This document shows, piece by piece, positions 40,163 to 48,739 of a stretch of DNA of 64,000 nucleotides. The notes under the pieces were generated by a model, which did no database searches, was not told the origin of the DNA, and saw only the letters and a program-made list of their open reading frames with translations. Source of the stretch: DAOTVC01 sp034437215. GTDB taxonomy: Bacteria > Chloroflexota > Anaerolineae > B4-G1 > SLSP01. Each line of letters opens with the position of its first letter. Position 1 is the stretch's first letter. The DNA is taken from contig DAOTVC010000078.1 of NCBI GenBank assembly GCA_034437215.1, positions 1-64,000 on the forward strand, given 5' to 3'. The position numbers and the translations under genes were made by a program.

Positions 40163-41257
40163 ATGCAACGCTCGATCTGGCAGTATTTCGACTGGGGTCT
40201 GCTTATCATCGCCCTGCTCCTCACCGTCTCCGGTGTGGCGATGATCTACAGCGCCACGCTGGGTTCGGAGGACCTGGCAGACGCCTGGCGCAAGCAGGCC
40301 ATCTACGCTGCCATCGGCGTCGTGCTGATGTTCTTCACGGCGATCATCAACTACCGGCTTCTCGAGAGCCTGCAGTGGCCCCTCTACATTCTCACCCTGC
40401 TCATCCTCATCCTTACCCTGATCTTTGGGGAGAGTGAAATCGGGCAGGTGCGCCGTTTCATCTACGTGGGCGGCGTCTCCATCCAGCCGGCCTTTCCGGC
40501 CTTGATTCTACTCATCATCAGCCAGGCGAGCTTGCTCTCCCGCAACGCGCCCAACGCGCCGGGCCTGGTCGAATTCACTGCGTCGCTGGTGATGACCGCG
40601 GTCGTCGCTTTCCTCGTCTTCCGGCAGCCCAACCTGAGCACTGCCACCCTCTATGTAGCGATCTGGACCGCTCTCGTTTTCGCTTCCGGCATGGATCTCA
40701 CCTACCTGGGGGTCCTCGGCCTGGGGGGCGTCGTCGCCCTCCCCTTCATTGTGCCCCGTCTCGACACCTACATGCAGGCGCGGCTATTGAACTTCCTCGA
40801 TCCCAACCGTGATCCCTATGCCCAGTACAACCTGGATCAGGCACTGATCAGCATCGGCTCGGGCGGTCTCTGGGGCAAAGGCTTTGCCTCGGGCACCCAG
40901 AGCCAGCTGCACTTCCTCCGCGTGCGCCACACCGACTTCATCTTCTCCGTCATCAGCGAGGAGCTGGGCTTCATCGGCGCCATGCTCCTCTTGGGGCTCT
41001 TCTTGCTCCTCCTCTGGCGCCTGCTGCGCGCGTCAGCCATTGCCGGCGATCTCACCGGACGGCTCATCGTCGTGGGCGTCACCTGTTACATCTTCTACCA
41101 GCTGATCATCAACCTCGGCATGAACCTGAGCCTCCTGCCCGTTGCCGGACTACCCATGCCCTTCCTCAGCAGTGGAGGAAGCGCCTTGGTCATCGCCTAC
41201 ACCGGGCTGGGGCTGGTGCAGAGTGTGGTGATGCGCCACAAACGCCTGGAGTTCTAG
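40163..41257 (+). CDS. rodA: SEDS peptidoglycan polymerase RodA
   Basis: The 364-aa protein has about ten membrane helices and the SEDS features NFLDPNRDPYAQYNLDQALI (catalytic-loop region), HFLRVRHTDFIFSVISEELGF and SSGGSALV. It polymerises lateral-wall peptidoglycan with a cognate class B PBP. It is the last gene of the min operon and is the second SEDS protein in the window; unlike the fusion at 15.0-17.6 kb it stands alone. Confidence 0.95.
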   Translation: MQRSIWQYFDWGLLIIALLLTVSGVAMIYSATLGSEDLADAWRKQAIYAAIGVVLMFFTAIINYRLLESLQWPLYILTLLILILTLIFGESEIGQVRRFIYVGGVSIQPAFPALILLIISQASLLSRNAPNAPGLVEFTASLVMTAVVAFLVFRQPNLSTATLYVAIWTALVFASGMDLTYLGVLGLGGVVALPFIVPRLDTYMQARLLNFLDPNRDPYAQYNLDQALISIGSGGLWGKGFASGTQSQLHFLRVRHTDFIFSVISEELGFIGAMLLLGLFLLLLWRLLRASAIAGDLTGRLIVVGVTCYIFYQLIINLGMNLSLLPVAGLPMPFLSSGGSALVIAYTGLGLVQSVVMRHKRLEF

Positions 41258-41264
41258 CGTAACG

Positions 41265-41310
41265 CGCAAAGCGGAGGACGTAGGAGCTCTTCTCCGTCCT
41301 CCGCTTTGCG
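41265..41310 (+). terminator. Terminator between rodA and gltX
   Basis: A 16-bp stem (CGCAAAGCGGAGGACG with its complement, 14-base loop) is followed by TCTTACT, about 50 bases before the gltX ATG. Confidence 0.75.
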
Positions 41311-41358
41311 TCTTACTACGTCAAGAGACGATACGACCAACGATAGGAGGAAGGTATT

Positions 41359-42831
41359 ATGACGGTCCGAGTACGTTTTGCCCCGAGTCCCACGGGCTAT
41401 CTGCACATCGGCAACATCCGCACGGTGGTCTTCGATTGGCTTTACGCCCAGCAGCAGGACGGCAAGCTGGTGCTGCGCATCGAGGACACCGACCGTACTC
41501 GCTACGTGCCGGGTGCCGTGGACTTCATCAAGGAGAGTCTGCGCTGGCTGGGTATGGACTGGGACGAAGGCCCCGACGTGGGAGGGGAGTACGGGCCCTA
41601 CACACAATCTCAGCGCCTGGACATCTACAAGAAGTACGCCGAGGAGCTCATCGACAGGGGTTGGGCCTATCGCTGCAACTGCACCCCGGAGCGCCTGGCG
41701 CAGGTGCGTGAGGAGCAGCGCGCCCAGGATCAGGTCCCCATGTACGACGGTCACTGCCGCCGCCTGCCCGACGAGGCCGTCTCCGTCGACGAGCCCCACG
41801 TCATTCGCCTCAAGGTACCCGAGGAGGGCGAGACCATGGTGCACGACCTGCTGCGGGGTGAGGTCCTCTTCGATAACAAGCTGGTGGACGACCAAGTGCT
41901 GCTGAAGTCCGACGGCTTCCCCACCTACCATCTGGCCGTCGTCGTGGACGACCACCTGATGGAGATCAGCCACGTCCTGCGGGGCGATGACTGGCTGCCC
42001 AGCGCGCCCAAGCACGTCCTACTCTACGAGGCCTTCGGGTGGGAGCCTCCGGTCTTCGTGCACGTGCCCCTGGTCCTGGGCCCCGACGGCAAGAAGCTCT
42101 CCAAGCGCCACGGTGCCGTCACCATCGATGATTTCCGGCGCCAGGGCTACGTCCCCGATGCGGTCTTCAACTTCCTGGCGCTGCTGGGATGGGCGCCGGG
42201 TGAGGGAGAAGAGCAAGAGATCTTCACCCGCGAAGAGCTCATCGAGCGCTTCGCCCTGAAACGGATCAACCTGGCCTCCGCCGTCTTCTCCTATGACAAG
42301 CTGGACTGGATGAACGGGGTCTACGTCCGCCAGATGAGTGAAGAGGAGCTCCTCCACCAGCTTATCCCCTTCTGGCAGGATGCGGGGTTGGTCCCCAGTC
42401 CCGTGCCGGCAGAGATGTTTGAGACGCTGGAGCAGCTGGTGCCGCTGGTACAGGAACGCTTGAAGCGCCTCACCGACGTCGTGGAGCTGACGGATTTCGT
42501 CTTCGTGGAGATCGACACGCCCGAGCCGGAGAAGCTCGTGGGCAAGAAGATGACCCCCGAGGAGAGCCTCGAAGCGATACGCCAGGTCCAGAAACTCTTC
42601 TCCGGTCTCGTCAGCTTCGACGCCGAGAGCATGGAGCCGCAGATGCGCCGGCTGGCCGAGGACCTGGGCGTCAAAGCAGGGCAGCTCTTTTCCATCGTAC
42701 GCATCGCCACCAGCAACAAGCGGGTGGCCCCACCCCTCTTCGGCAGTCTGGAAGCCTTGGGACGCGAGAAGTCCCTGCGCCGTCTGGAGCGCGCTGAGGA
42801 GGCGCTGTTGACCCTCGTCGAGGAAGAGTGA
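41359..42831 (+). CDS. gltX: Glutamyl-tRNA synthetase
   Basis: The 490-aa class I synthetase has HIGN in place of HIGH (normal for GluRS) and the KLSKRHG motif. RFAPSPTGYLHIGNIRT, LRIEDTDRTR and DDHLMEISHVLRGDDWL are typical. The C-terminal helical anticodon domain follows. AGGAGGAAGG precedes the ATG. Confidence 0.96.
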   Translation: MTVRVRFAPSPTGYLHIGNIRTVVFDWLYAQQQDGKLVLRIEDTDRTRYVPGAVDFIKESLRWLGMDWDEGPDVGGEYGPYTQSQRLDIYKKYAEELIDRGWAYRCNCTPERLAQVREEQRAQDQVPMYDGHCRRLPDEAVSVDEPHVIRLKVPEEGETMVHDLLRGEVLFDNKLVDDQVLLKSDGFPTYHLAVVVDDHLMEISHVLRGDDWLPSAPKHVLLYEAFGWEPPVFVHVPLVLGPDGKKLSKRHGAVTIDDFRRQGYVPDAVFNFLALLGWAPGEGEEQEIFTREELIERFALKRINLASAVFSYDKLDWMNGVYVRQMSEEELLHQLIPFWQDAGLVPSPVPAEMFETLEQLVPLVQERLKRLTDVVELTDFVFVEIDTPEPEKLVGKKMTPEESLEAIRQVQKLFSGLVSFDAESMEPQMRRLAEDLGVKAGQLFSIVRIATSNKRVAPPLFGSLEALGREKSLRRLERAEEALLTLVEEE

Positions 42832-42858
42832 GCGCCCCTAGCCCTCCAGTGCCCAAAG

Positions 42859-42889
42859 ACGACCGCCCGCGAAGTTCGCGGGCGGTCGT
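42859..42889. terminator. Bidirectional terminator between gltX and the LysM gene
   Basis: A 15-bp perfect stem with a one-base loop is followed by TCTCGT on the plus strand. The LysM gene on the minus strand ends 22 bases to the right, so it may serve both. Confidence 0.7.
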
Positions 42890-42911
42890 TCTCGTCTGCG
42901 GGCTTTAAAGG

Positions 42912-43979
42912 TCAGGGCAAAAGGATCAGCCACTGCCCGACCTGGATATTGAAGCAGGTCAGGGAGACGTTGTTGAGAGCCGCAAGCTGCTCCGGCGTCA
43001 TACCGAAGGTGCGGGCGATGCTGAAGACCGTATCCCCGGTCGAGACCAGATAGGCAGCCTGCCCTTGCGGAGGGCAGACCGGGATGTAGAGGACCTTCCC
43101 GGCCGGCACGGAGCGGACGTCCGCGATGCCGTTGGCGGCGGCGATCGCCTCCGCCGTCGTCCCGAAGGACTGGGCGAGGCGAAAGAGGTTCTGCCCCCGC
43201 TGGATGCGGTAGTAGACGCCCGGACGGACGTTCTCGATCACCGGGCAGCTGGGAGCCGTCCCTCCAGGGGGGCAGCCAGTGCCGGGTTGCGAGGGCGCAG
43301 GGCAGACGAGGGTCGGGACGGCACCCTGAGTGGGAGTGGGCTGGGGGACGGGTGTGGGCGTCGTCACCTGCTGAATCTCCACCATGAGGGGCGTCAGGGG
43401 TCCCACCGACAGCGGCAGCCCCTCGGGCGTGCTGGCAGAGGCGGAGCGTACCCGTATCTCCCCCAGGCCGGGTGAGATGGCGGTCAACGGCAGCGCCGCC
43501 AGGGTGATCGAAGGGATGGAGCTCGCTCCTAGACCGGTCACCCCGAAGGTCAGGGTACCGTTCTCGTTGACGTCGTTGTGGATGACCTGCGCGCCCTCGG
43601 GCAAAGCGGCAGGCACTGCCTGCACGCCGGGAGTCTCTGTATCGTAGTCCTGGATCTGAAAGTGCGTGGGGTCGATGCTCACCTCAACGTTGAAGGTCCC
43701 CACGGGATCACCGGTAAGGAGGGTCATTTCTACGAGGATCGATTCATTGAGACCGGTTGCTCGCGGACCCTCAAAGGCCACAGTAAAGGGATTGGCGGCC
43801 ACCTGTGCTTCCGCAACCGTCGGTTGGGGCTCCTCTTCGATGAGCATCGGTGCGGTCGGCTCCTCACCGCTCTGGATGGTAATATCATCGGGGGACGTCC
43901 TGCCCGAACAGCGCCCCAGGACGACGGCCGCAATGACAATGACGACAATGAGAGCCAGCAGTACAAGCAGCTTCCTCAT
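42912..43979 (-). CDS. Lipoprotein with cohesin-like domain and two LysM domains
   Basis: The 355-aa product has an N-terminal hydrophobic segment ending in VVLGRC (possible lipobox), a beta-rich region (about 60-200, VEVSIDPTHFQI and FGVTGLG) resembling a cohesin fold, a TPTPVPQPTPT linker and two LysM modules (YRIQRGQNLFRLAQSFGTTAEAIAAANG, YLVSTGDTVFSIARTFGMTPEQLAALN). It is surface-exposed and probably binds peptidoglycan while presenting the cohesin-like domain outward. No dockerin protein was seen in the window. It stands alone between two terminators. Confidence 0.82.
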   Translation of the reverse strand: MRKLLVLLALIVVIVIAAVVLGRCSGRTSPDDITIQSGEEPTAPMLIEEEPQPTVAEAQVAANPFTVAFEGPRATGLNESILVEMTLLTGDPVGTFNVEVSIDPTHFQIQDYDTETPGVQAVPAALPEGAQVIHNDVNENGTLTFGVTGLGASSIPSITLAALPLTAISPGLGEIRVRSASASTPEGLPLSVGPLTPLMVEIQQVTTPTPVPQPTPTQGAVPTLVCPAPSQPGTGCPPGGTAPSCPVIENVRPGVYYRIQRGQNLFRLAQSFGTTAEAIAAANGIADVRSVPAGKVLYIPVCPPQGQAAYLVSTGDTVFSIARTFGMTPEQLAALNNVSLTCFNIQVGQWLILLP

Positions 43980-44063
43980 GACACACCCTCCATCGAGCCG
44001 CAGGTTCAGATGACAACAGTTTTATGATATATCAGATTCTACTAAAGGACAAGAAAAAGGAAG

Positions 44064-44086
44064 GGGACAGGCCGAGAGCCTGTCCC
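44064..44086 (-). terminator. Terminator after ferritin
   Basis: A 9-bp stem (GGGACAGGC with GCCTGTCCC, 5-base loop) is followed on the minus strand by CTTCCTTTTTC. Confidence 0.7.
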
Positions 44087-44109
44087 TGCTCGCGTCGGTA
44101 CCAGTCTGT

Positions 44110-44604
44110 TCAGTCGCCGGAGCGTTGCCCCAACGCCCGATCCGCCATCACCAGCCCATTGACGTGGTCCCCCACTCGCTCCAGAAGGGCCACGACGTCG
44201 CCGGCGTTCTTCTCCTCCTCCACCTGTTCGTCGATGAACCAATGGAGCATCACCTGAGAAGCGTAGTCGTTCTCCTCGACCGCCGCTGCGTAGAGCTCGT
44301 TGATCAGCCGGGTGACCTTCTGCTCGTGCTCGTAGACCGCCTGGAAGAGCTCGAGGGGCGTCCCAAACTCGACGGGGGGCTGATCGATGGCGTGCAGCAC
44401 CACCTGCCCACCCCGGTCGTTGATGAAGTCGAAGAGTCGCATAGCATGCTCCTGCTCCTCCTTGGCCTGCTCGCGCATCCAGTGAGCGAAGCCCGGCAGA
44501 TTCTCCGTCTCGCAGTAGGCGGACATCGCCAGGTAGAGATAGCCCGAGTAAAGCTCGTTCTTGATCTGCTCGTTCAACATTGTCTGAAGTTTTCCACTCA
44601 ACAT
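44110..44604 (-). CDS. ftnA: Ferritin (FtnA type)
   Basis: The 164-aa protein is a non-heme bacterial ferritin. The ferroxidase ligands are visible: Glu17 (IKNELYSGYLYL), the EEQEHAMRLF helix (Glu and His), Glu in VYEHEQKVTRL and Gln in HWFIDEQVEEE. It stores iron and limits oxidative damage. It has its own promoter and terminator. Confidence 0.93.
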   Translation of the reverse strand: MLSGKLQTMLNEQIKNELYSGYLYLAMSAYCETENLPGFAHWMREQAKEEQEHAMRLFDFINDRGGQVVLHAIDQPPVEFGTPLELFQAVYEHEQKVTRLINELYAAAVEENDYASQVMLHWFIDEQVEEEKNAGDVVALLERVGDHVNGLVMADRALGQRSGD

Positions 44605-44693
44605 CGTGCAGCTCCTTTCACATGTAGAGTATGGGGACGAGAGGTAAATGCCGCTCAGGGCACCTGTCGTCTGAGGTAAACGTTTCTACAACT

Positions 44694-44721
44694 ATCTTAA
44701 CACGCTCCGCCAACTTGTCAA
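44694..44721 (-). promoter_or_regulatory. Promoter of the ferritin gene
   Basis: On the minus strand TTGACA (44716-44721), a 16-base spacer and TAAGAT (44694-44699). A Shine-Dalgarno AAAGGAG precedes the ATG at 44604. Confidence 0.7.
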
Positions 44722-44756
44722 TTTAGGAGACGAGCGTCTTAAAAACGATACGGGGG

Positions 44757-45638
44757 TTACCGGCGAGAGGGCGGGAGCAGAGGTTCCAGGGCGCGAACGA
44801 CCCTGGCCCATTCCTCCAGGGAGAGGGTCTCCGCACGCCGCGTGGGAGGCACTCCGTGACTCTCCATGGCCTCGGCGACGGCGTTGGAGTCAAGGTGCAA
44901 GGTAGCAGCGAGGGTGTTCTTGAGCTGCTTGCGGCGCTGGGCAAAGCCCGCCCGCACGACGTCGAAGAAGGTCGCCACGTCATCCACCTCGACGGGAGGC
45001 TCCTCATAGAGGTCGAGGCGCAGAACGGCGGACTCGACCTTGGGCACCGGATAGAAGGCGCCACGCTTGAGCCGAAAGAGGGTACGCGGCTTTCCGTAGA
45101 AGTGCACGCCGACGGCGAGGAGGCTCATCTTCCCGTCGGCGGCCACAATGCGCTGGGCAACCTCTTTCTGGACGGTCACGACCATGCGGGCAGGACGCAC
45201 GGCAGCCTCGAGGAGGTGGCGCATGACCGCGGCCGTGATGTAGTAGGGAAGGTTGGCGACCACCAGGTAGTGCTCCAACCGCGCACCCCAGAGCGGGCGC
45301 TGTTCGGGAGGCTCCACCCCCAACAGGGCTGCCGGATCCAGTTCGAGAATATCTCCAGGAATGACCTCCACCCGCGCGCGCTCCCGGTAAAGATCTTCCA
45401 GGGCTTCGACCAGCGCAGGGTCTGTCTCCACGGCGAGGACGCGAGCCGCACGCTCCGCCAGCGCCTCCGTCAACGTACCCACCCCCGCCCCCACCTCGAG
45501 AACGATGTCCTCCGGTCCGACGTCCGCCCCTGCAGCGATGCGCCGCGGAGCGCGGGGATCGACGAGGAAGTTCTGCCCCAGGGAGCGCCGGGGCGAGAGG
45601 TCGTAACGGCTCAGCAGGTCGCGGGGATTCTCGACCAT
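44757..45638 (-). CDS. rsmA: 16S rRNA dimethyladenosine transferase
   Basis: The 293-aa KsgA-family enzyme dimethylates the two adenines in helix 45. The SAM site (VLEVGAGVGTLT), the NLPYYI catalytic motif and FYPVPKVESAVLRL are present. The start overlaps the stop of the 3D-domain gene by 1 base. The yabE-like/rsmA order matches that of Bacillus. Confidence 0.95.
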   Translation of the reverse strand: MVENPRDLLSRYDLSPRRSLGQNFLVDPRAPRRIAAGADVGPEDIVLEVGAGVGTLTEALAERAARVLAVETDPALVEALEDLYRERARVEVIPGDILELDPAALLGVEPPEQRPLWGARLEHYLVVANLPYYITAAVMRHLLEAAVRPARMVVTVQKEVAQRIVAADGKMSLLAVGVHFYGKPRTLFRLKRGAFYPVPKVESAVLRLDLYEEPPVEVDDVATFFDVVRAGFAQRRKQLKNTLAATLHLDSNAVAEAMESHGVPPTRRAETLSLEEWARVVRALEPLLPPSRR

Positions 45639-47011
45639 CAGGGCGCCAGGTAGTTGATGCTGTCGGGGACAGGTGTCAACAGGTAGACCTCGACCCAGGA
45701 GTACCAGAGCTTCAGATTTTCGTCGGAGTAACCCAGATCGATGCGCTTGCCCTTGATCGCGCCGCCCGTGTCGGCGGCCAACCCCACACCGTAGCCGGGC
45801 ACGTAGACGCGCGTCCCCAGAGTGATCACCCGGGGATCCACGGCGACGAGGCCGTCTCGCATGCGAATGCCCGTCGCTGTGTAGCCGTAGTGCGGGCTGT
45901 CGGGCGAAACCCCGGCGGTACTGGCGCTGTAGGAGGTCGCCAGCATGCGGAACTTCCGCCAGTACTCGACGGTGCCGCTCTCCGTCTGCAGGGAGCGGAC
46001 CACGATCTTCGTACCGTGGCCCATCACGCGATTCGAGGGCGCCAGGACCACGCTCTCCCCCTCGACGCGGCGCTCCACGACCTGCCCATCCTCGTAGCGC
46101 AATCGGATACGCCGCTCCAGAACGCCGGGCGCCCCCTCCTGAACCAGCCCCTGGGTATCGAGCTCCATGTCGGCATTCGCTTGCCAGACCGTTTCGAAGG
46201 GAATGGGGCTCTGCTCCACGATGACGCTCTCGGTCACCCGTACTACCTTGATCTCAGCCCCATCACCGAGGGGAGCTTCCAGGGAAGGAGCGGCGTAGTC
46301 CTGTCCGTTGAGGATGACGCCCAGATCCGCCAACACCTCCCCCACCCGGTTACGGTGGGTACGCGTGCGCAGAGTATGCCCGTCGATCCGCACAGAGACG
46401 GGCACCGAGCGCTCCAGCCGGATGTGCATCCCGCTCTGCAGCGGGGTGGCGGGATCGGGGAAGATCCGGTCGGCGCGGTAGAGGGCGATCCCCATCTGCA
46501 TCAGCGCCTCCCCCACCGTCGCGGCGTTGGCGTAGAAGGAGGTTCGTACCGGCCCCTCCTCCAACACGATGGGCACAGCACGTTCGACGACCAGCCGAAA
46601 GCGGGTGTCGTGGGGATCTCCCACCAGGGGCGGACGGACGTCCAGCCTGTCGTGGGCGTCCAGCTGTACCCCCTCCTGTGCCAGTAAATCGGCGGGGCTC
46701 TCATCGTGGGCGTAACGGATGCGCTCGAAGCCGTCGACGGAGATCACCACAGGACGGGCGTGATCGACGCTCACCCGCAGGTCGTCCGCGATGAGTGTGT
46801 CCAGAGAAGGGGATACGCGGTCTTCGGGGCGTAGAGCCAGCCCCAGGTCCACCAGGAGGAGTTCGACGTTGGGCTGGTGGGTGCGCAAACGGCGCTCCTC
46901 ACCATCGACCACCAGAGTGACGGGTGTCAGAGTGGCACGATAACCGGCTGCCAGGCCTGTCAAGGCCAGCAGAGCGAGCAGAAAAGCCAAAAGGCGCCGT
47001 CGCAATGTCAT
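45638..47011 (-). CDS. YabE-type protein with DUF348, G5 and 3D domains
   Basis: The 457-aa product has an N-terminal membrane signal, three DUF348 repeats (VDGEERRLRTHQPNVELLLVDLG, IDGHTLRTRTHRNRVGEVLADLG and one between), a G5 domain (about 270-345) and a C-terminal 3D domain whose three acidic positions (VAVDPRVITLGTRV, AADTGGAIKGKRIDL) match the lytic transglycosylase-like family of resuscitation-promoting factors. It likely trims or remodels cell-wall peptidoglycan outside the membrane. It precedes rsmA. Confidence 0.92.
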   Translation of the reverse strand: MTLRRRLLAFLLALLALTGLAAGYRATLTPVTLVVDGEERRLRTHQPNVELLLVDLGLALRPEDRVSPSLDTLIADDLRVSVDHARPVVISVDGFERIRYAHDESPADLLAQEGVQLDAHDRLDVRPPLVGDPHDTRFRLVVERAVPIVLEEGPVRTSFYANAATVGEALMQMGIALYRADRIFPDPATPLQSGMHIRLERSVPVSVRIDGHTLRTRTHRNRVGEVLADLGVILNGQDYAAPSLEAPLGDGAEIKVVRVTESVIVEQSPIPFETVWQANADMELDTQGLVQEGAPGVLERRIRLRYEDGQVVERRVEGESVVLAPSNRVMGHGTKIVVRSLQTESGTVEYWRKFRMLATSYSASTAGVSPDSPHYGYTATGIRMRDGLVAVDPRVITLGTRVYVPGYGVGLAADTGGAIKGKRIDLGYSDENLKLWYSWVEVYLLTPVPDSINYLAP

Positions 47012-47059
47012 CCCCTCCCCGACCCAGCCATCACCTCACCCATCGCCTCTCAAACAAAA

Positions 47060-47085
47060 GGGGCGACAGGGTTTCCCATCGCCCC
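47060..47085 (-). terminator. Terminator after the SRP RNA
   Basis: A GGGGCGA/TCGCCCC stem with a 12-base loop is followed on the minus strand by TTTTG, about 30 bases past the SRP RNA 3' end and before the YabE-type gene. Confidence 0.75.
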
Positions 47086-47116
47086 TCACGTCACGTTTCA
47101 AAGACAATATCCGACA

Positions 47117-47230
47117 GGTACCGAGGACCAGAAACACTGCGGCGCCCGAAGACCACACCTTACCGTTGCTTCCTTCCGGACCTGGCGGGGTTCGGAGGGC
47201 TTCGCCGCGCAGGCCCCAGCCCTCGGCACC
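47117..47230 (-). ncRNA. ffs: Signal recognition particle RNA (4.5S type)
   Basis: The minus-strand sequence contains the SRP core GTCCGGAAGGAAGCAACGGTAAGG and the surrounding GAACC...helix. The ends GGTGCCGAGG and CCTCGGTACC pair, giving a 114-nucleotide hairpin RNA, the size of the Escherichia coli 4.5S RNA. It has its own promoter and terminator. Confidence 0.92.
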
Positions 47231-47270
47231 TATCGAACATCGTTTGCGGCCCGCAGGCCTCACGCCCCTT

Positions 47271-47298
47271 ATGTTAACGGAAAATCAACGTTTGTCAA
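47271..47298 (-). promoter_or_regulatory. Promoter of the SRP RNA
   Basis: On the minus strand TTGACA (47293-47298), a 16-base spacer and TAACAT (47271-47276). Transcription would start about 35 bases before the mature 5' end, so a short leader is removed. Confidence 0.7.
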
Positions 47299-47494
47299 GT
47301 CCGCAATCAAGCCCCCCGGACTCCCCCTGACCGACGTTGCTAGGGTTATCGCATTTCACCTCTGGTCGCAGAAATACGGTCTACAGGCCGAGGATAAAAG
47401 GGGATTTTCGTGGCGGGGCTTTGCCCCTCCACGAAAATCCCTCTAAAAAATAACGCTTCAGCGGCGCATCACGTAAAGCGCTGAAGAAAGTGTG
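47299..47494. other. Non-coding gap with two hairpins
   Basis: No gene is seen. The gap holds a long hairpin (47412-47441 region: GGGATTTTCGTGG pairs with its complement around a GC-rich loop) and a second stem (CTTCAGCG with CGCTGAAG near 47458-47485). No function is assigned. Confidence 0.55.
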
Positions 47495-47650
47495 CTAAGG
47501 GTTCGCAAAAGTATAACTTCCCGATGTCTCTGGAGTCAGGATGAAAGAGCTCCTCCTGACTCGTTTGAGGGCCGTGCGTCTCCAGCCCTTCCAGCAGTTC
47601 GCTACGTTCCCCGAGCACCACCGTCGGGAAGTTATTTTCTTACAGACGCT
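47495..47650 (-). repeat. Dispersed repeat family 2, long copy B
   Basis: About 156 bp, read on the minus strand as AGCGTCTGTAAGAAAA...AACTTCCCGAC...TCGGGAAGTTATACTTTTGCGAACCCTTA. It is about 80-85 % identical by eye to copy A at 58778-58933. AACTTCCCGA and TCGGGAAGTT form inverted ends. Confidence 0.75.
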
Positions 47651-47772
47651 AAGTGCGATAGCCCTGCCGACGTTGCTTTTACCCCATTGCACCCTACAAT
47701 AACAGGCAGGTGTAGAGTCACCGCCGATCGCCGACCTCTGGCTATGCTCTGGTCACCCAGGAGGAATGAAAC

Positions 47773-48241
47773 ATGCCCCGGCTCACCAGGTTGCGCCGCC
47801 TGCTCCGCCACCCTCTGGTACCCTCCTTCTACATCCCGGCATTCTTCTTCGCCCTTGCAGAGGGTCTGCTCATCCCCATTCTCCCTCTCTATGCCAAAAG
47901 CCTGGCCGGCAGTTACGGGCTCGTGGGCCTGCTGCTCGCAGGCGATGGGCTGGGAACGCTGTTGGGGAATCTACCCGCCGGTCTGGCCCTGCGCTATCTG
48001 GACAAGCGACGGGCCATGCTGGTCGGATTAGGCGCGATGGCGCTCTCCACGCTGGCGCTGGTCTGGGTGGAGGTGGTCTGGGTGGCGCTGCTGCTGCGCT
48101 GGACGACAGGCTTGAGCCGGGCGCTCTTCTCGGTAGCACGCCACACTCACGTCGCCGACGCAGTCACAGTGACGTCCCGAGGGCGCGGGCCTGATCTTCC
48201 TCCTCCTGGTACCGGAGACCCTCAGGCGACCGCCCGGCTAG
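47773..48241 (+). pseudogene. MFS transporter with internal deletion and frameshift
   Basis: Residues 1 to about 128 encode the first membrane helices of an MFS transporter (FFFALAEGLLIPILPLYAKSL, LDKRRAMLVGLGAM) with AGGAGGA before the ATG. The frame then breaks, and from 48185 the plus-one frame encodes the usual C-terminal end (AGLIFLLLVPETLRRPPG, stop at 48239-48241). The middle, several hundred codons, is missing. The stop is directly followed by a CRISPR-like repeat. No working transporter can be made. Confidence 0.75.
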
Positions 48242-48242
48242 G

Positions 48243-48331
48243 CTTCAATCCCTGCCCGCAAGGACAGGGCGACCTACCGCCGGCACCTCCTCCGCTTCCT
48301 CGACTTCAATCCCTGCCCGCAAGGACAGGGC
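48243..48331. CRISPR. Minimal CRISPR-like repeat-spacer-repeat
   Basis: Two identical 28-base repeats (48243-48270 and 48304-48331) enclose a 33-base spacer. The repeat begins CTTCAATCC, the reverse complement of a GGATTGAAG end typical of CRISPR repeats, and contains a hairpin with a GCAA loop (one C-A mismatch). The 61-base period is normal for type I arrays. No cas gene is in the window. Confidence 0.6.
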
Positions 48332-48350
48332 CTCGGCGCCGGTAAAAAGC

Positions 48351-48378
48351 TTGCAAAGAGAATTAAAAGGCATATAAT
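48351..48378 (+). promoter_or_regulatory. Promoter of the FmdB-type gene
   Basis: TTGCAA (48351-48356), a 16-base spacer and TATAAT (48373-48378), then AGGAGG (48401-48406) before the ATG at 48415. Confidence 0.7.
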
Positions 48379-48414
48379 AGGGACCAGCGTAATCGGCGCG
48401 AGGAGGTCATCAAG

Positions 48415-48690
48415 ATGCCGCTCTACGAATATCAGTGTCAGGACTGCGGGCTGCGCTTCGAGCGCCGTCAGAGCTTCTCTGAGCCCCCCGTGGAGGACTG
48501 TCCGGAGTGCGGAGGAAAGGTAGCGCGGTTGATCCAACCCGCCGGCATCATCTTCAAGGGATCAGGATTCTACGTCACCGATAACCGCGCGAAATCTTCC
48601 ACCGCCACGCCCGGCTCCCGCAAGGACGAGGGCTCCGAGAGCAAGCCGTCCACGACCGAGAAGAAGGACCAGGGAGAGAACGAGGACTAG
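48415..48690 (+). CDS. FmdB-family zinc-ribbon protein
   Basis: The 91-aa product has the N-terminal FmdB zinc ribbon (MPLYEYQCQDCGLRFE, then CPECGGKVARLIQPAG) with two CxxC pairs, followed by an unstructured, charged tail. The family is often called a regulatory protein but its role is not settled. It is a single-gene unit with its own promoter and terminator. Confidence 0.85.
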   Translation: MPLYEYQCQDCGLRFERRQSFSEPPVEDCPECGGKVARLIQPAGIIFKGSGFYVTDNRAKSSTATPGSRKDEGSESKPSTTEKKDQGENED

Positions 48691-48707
48691 TTCCGTTTAC
48701 CCCCTCG

Positions 48708-48736
48708 ACCGAGGCGCACTCCTGCGCCTCGGTTTT
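48708..48736 (+). terminator. Terminator after the FmdB-type gene
   Basis: An 11-bp stem (ACCGAGGCGCA with its complement, CTCC loop) runs into TTTTCC. Confidence 0.85.
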
Positions 48737-48739
48737 CCT

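Noticed and set aside
47495..47692. Short frames inside the two long family 2 repeats (also 58814-59008)
   Set aside because: They are conserved only because the repeat DNA is conserved, and they lack start signals. A peptide cannot be excluded but is not supported.
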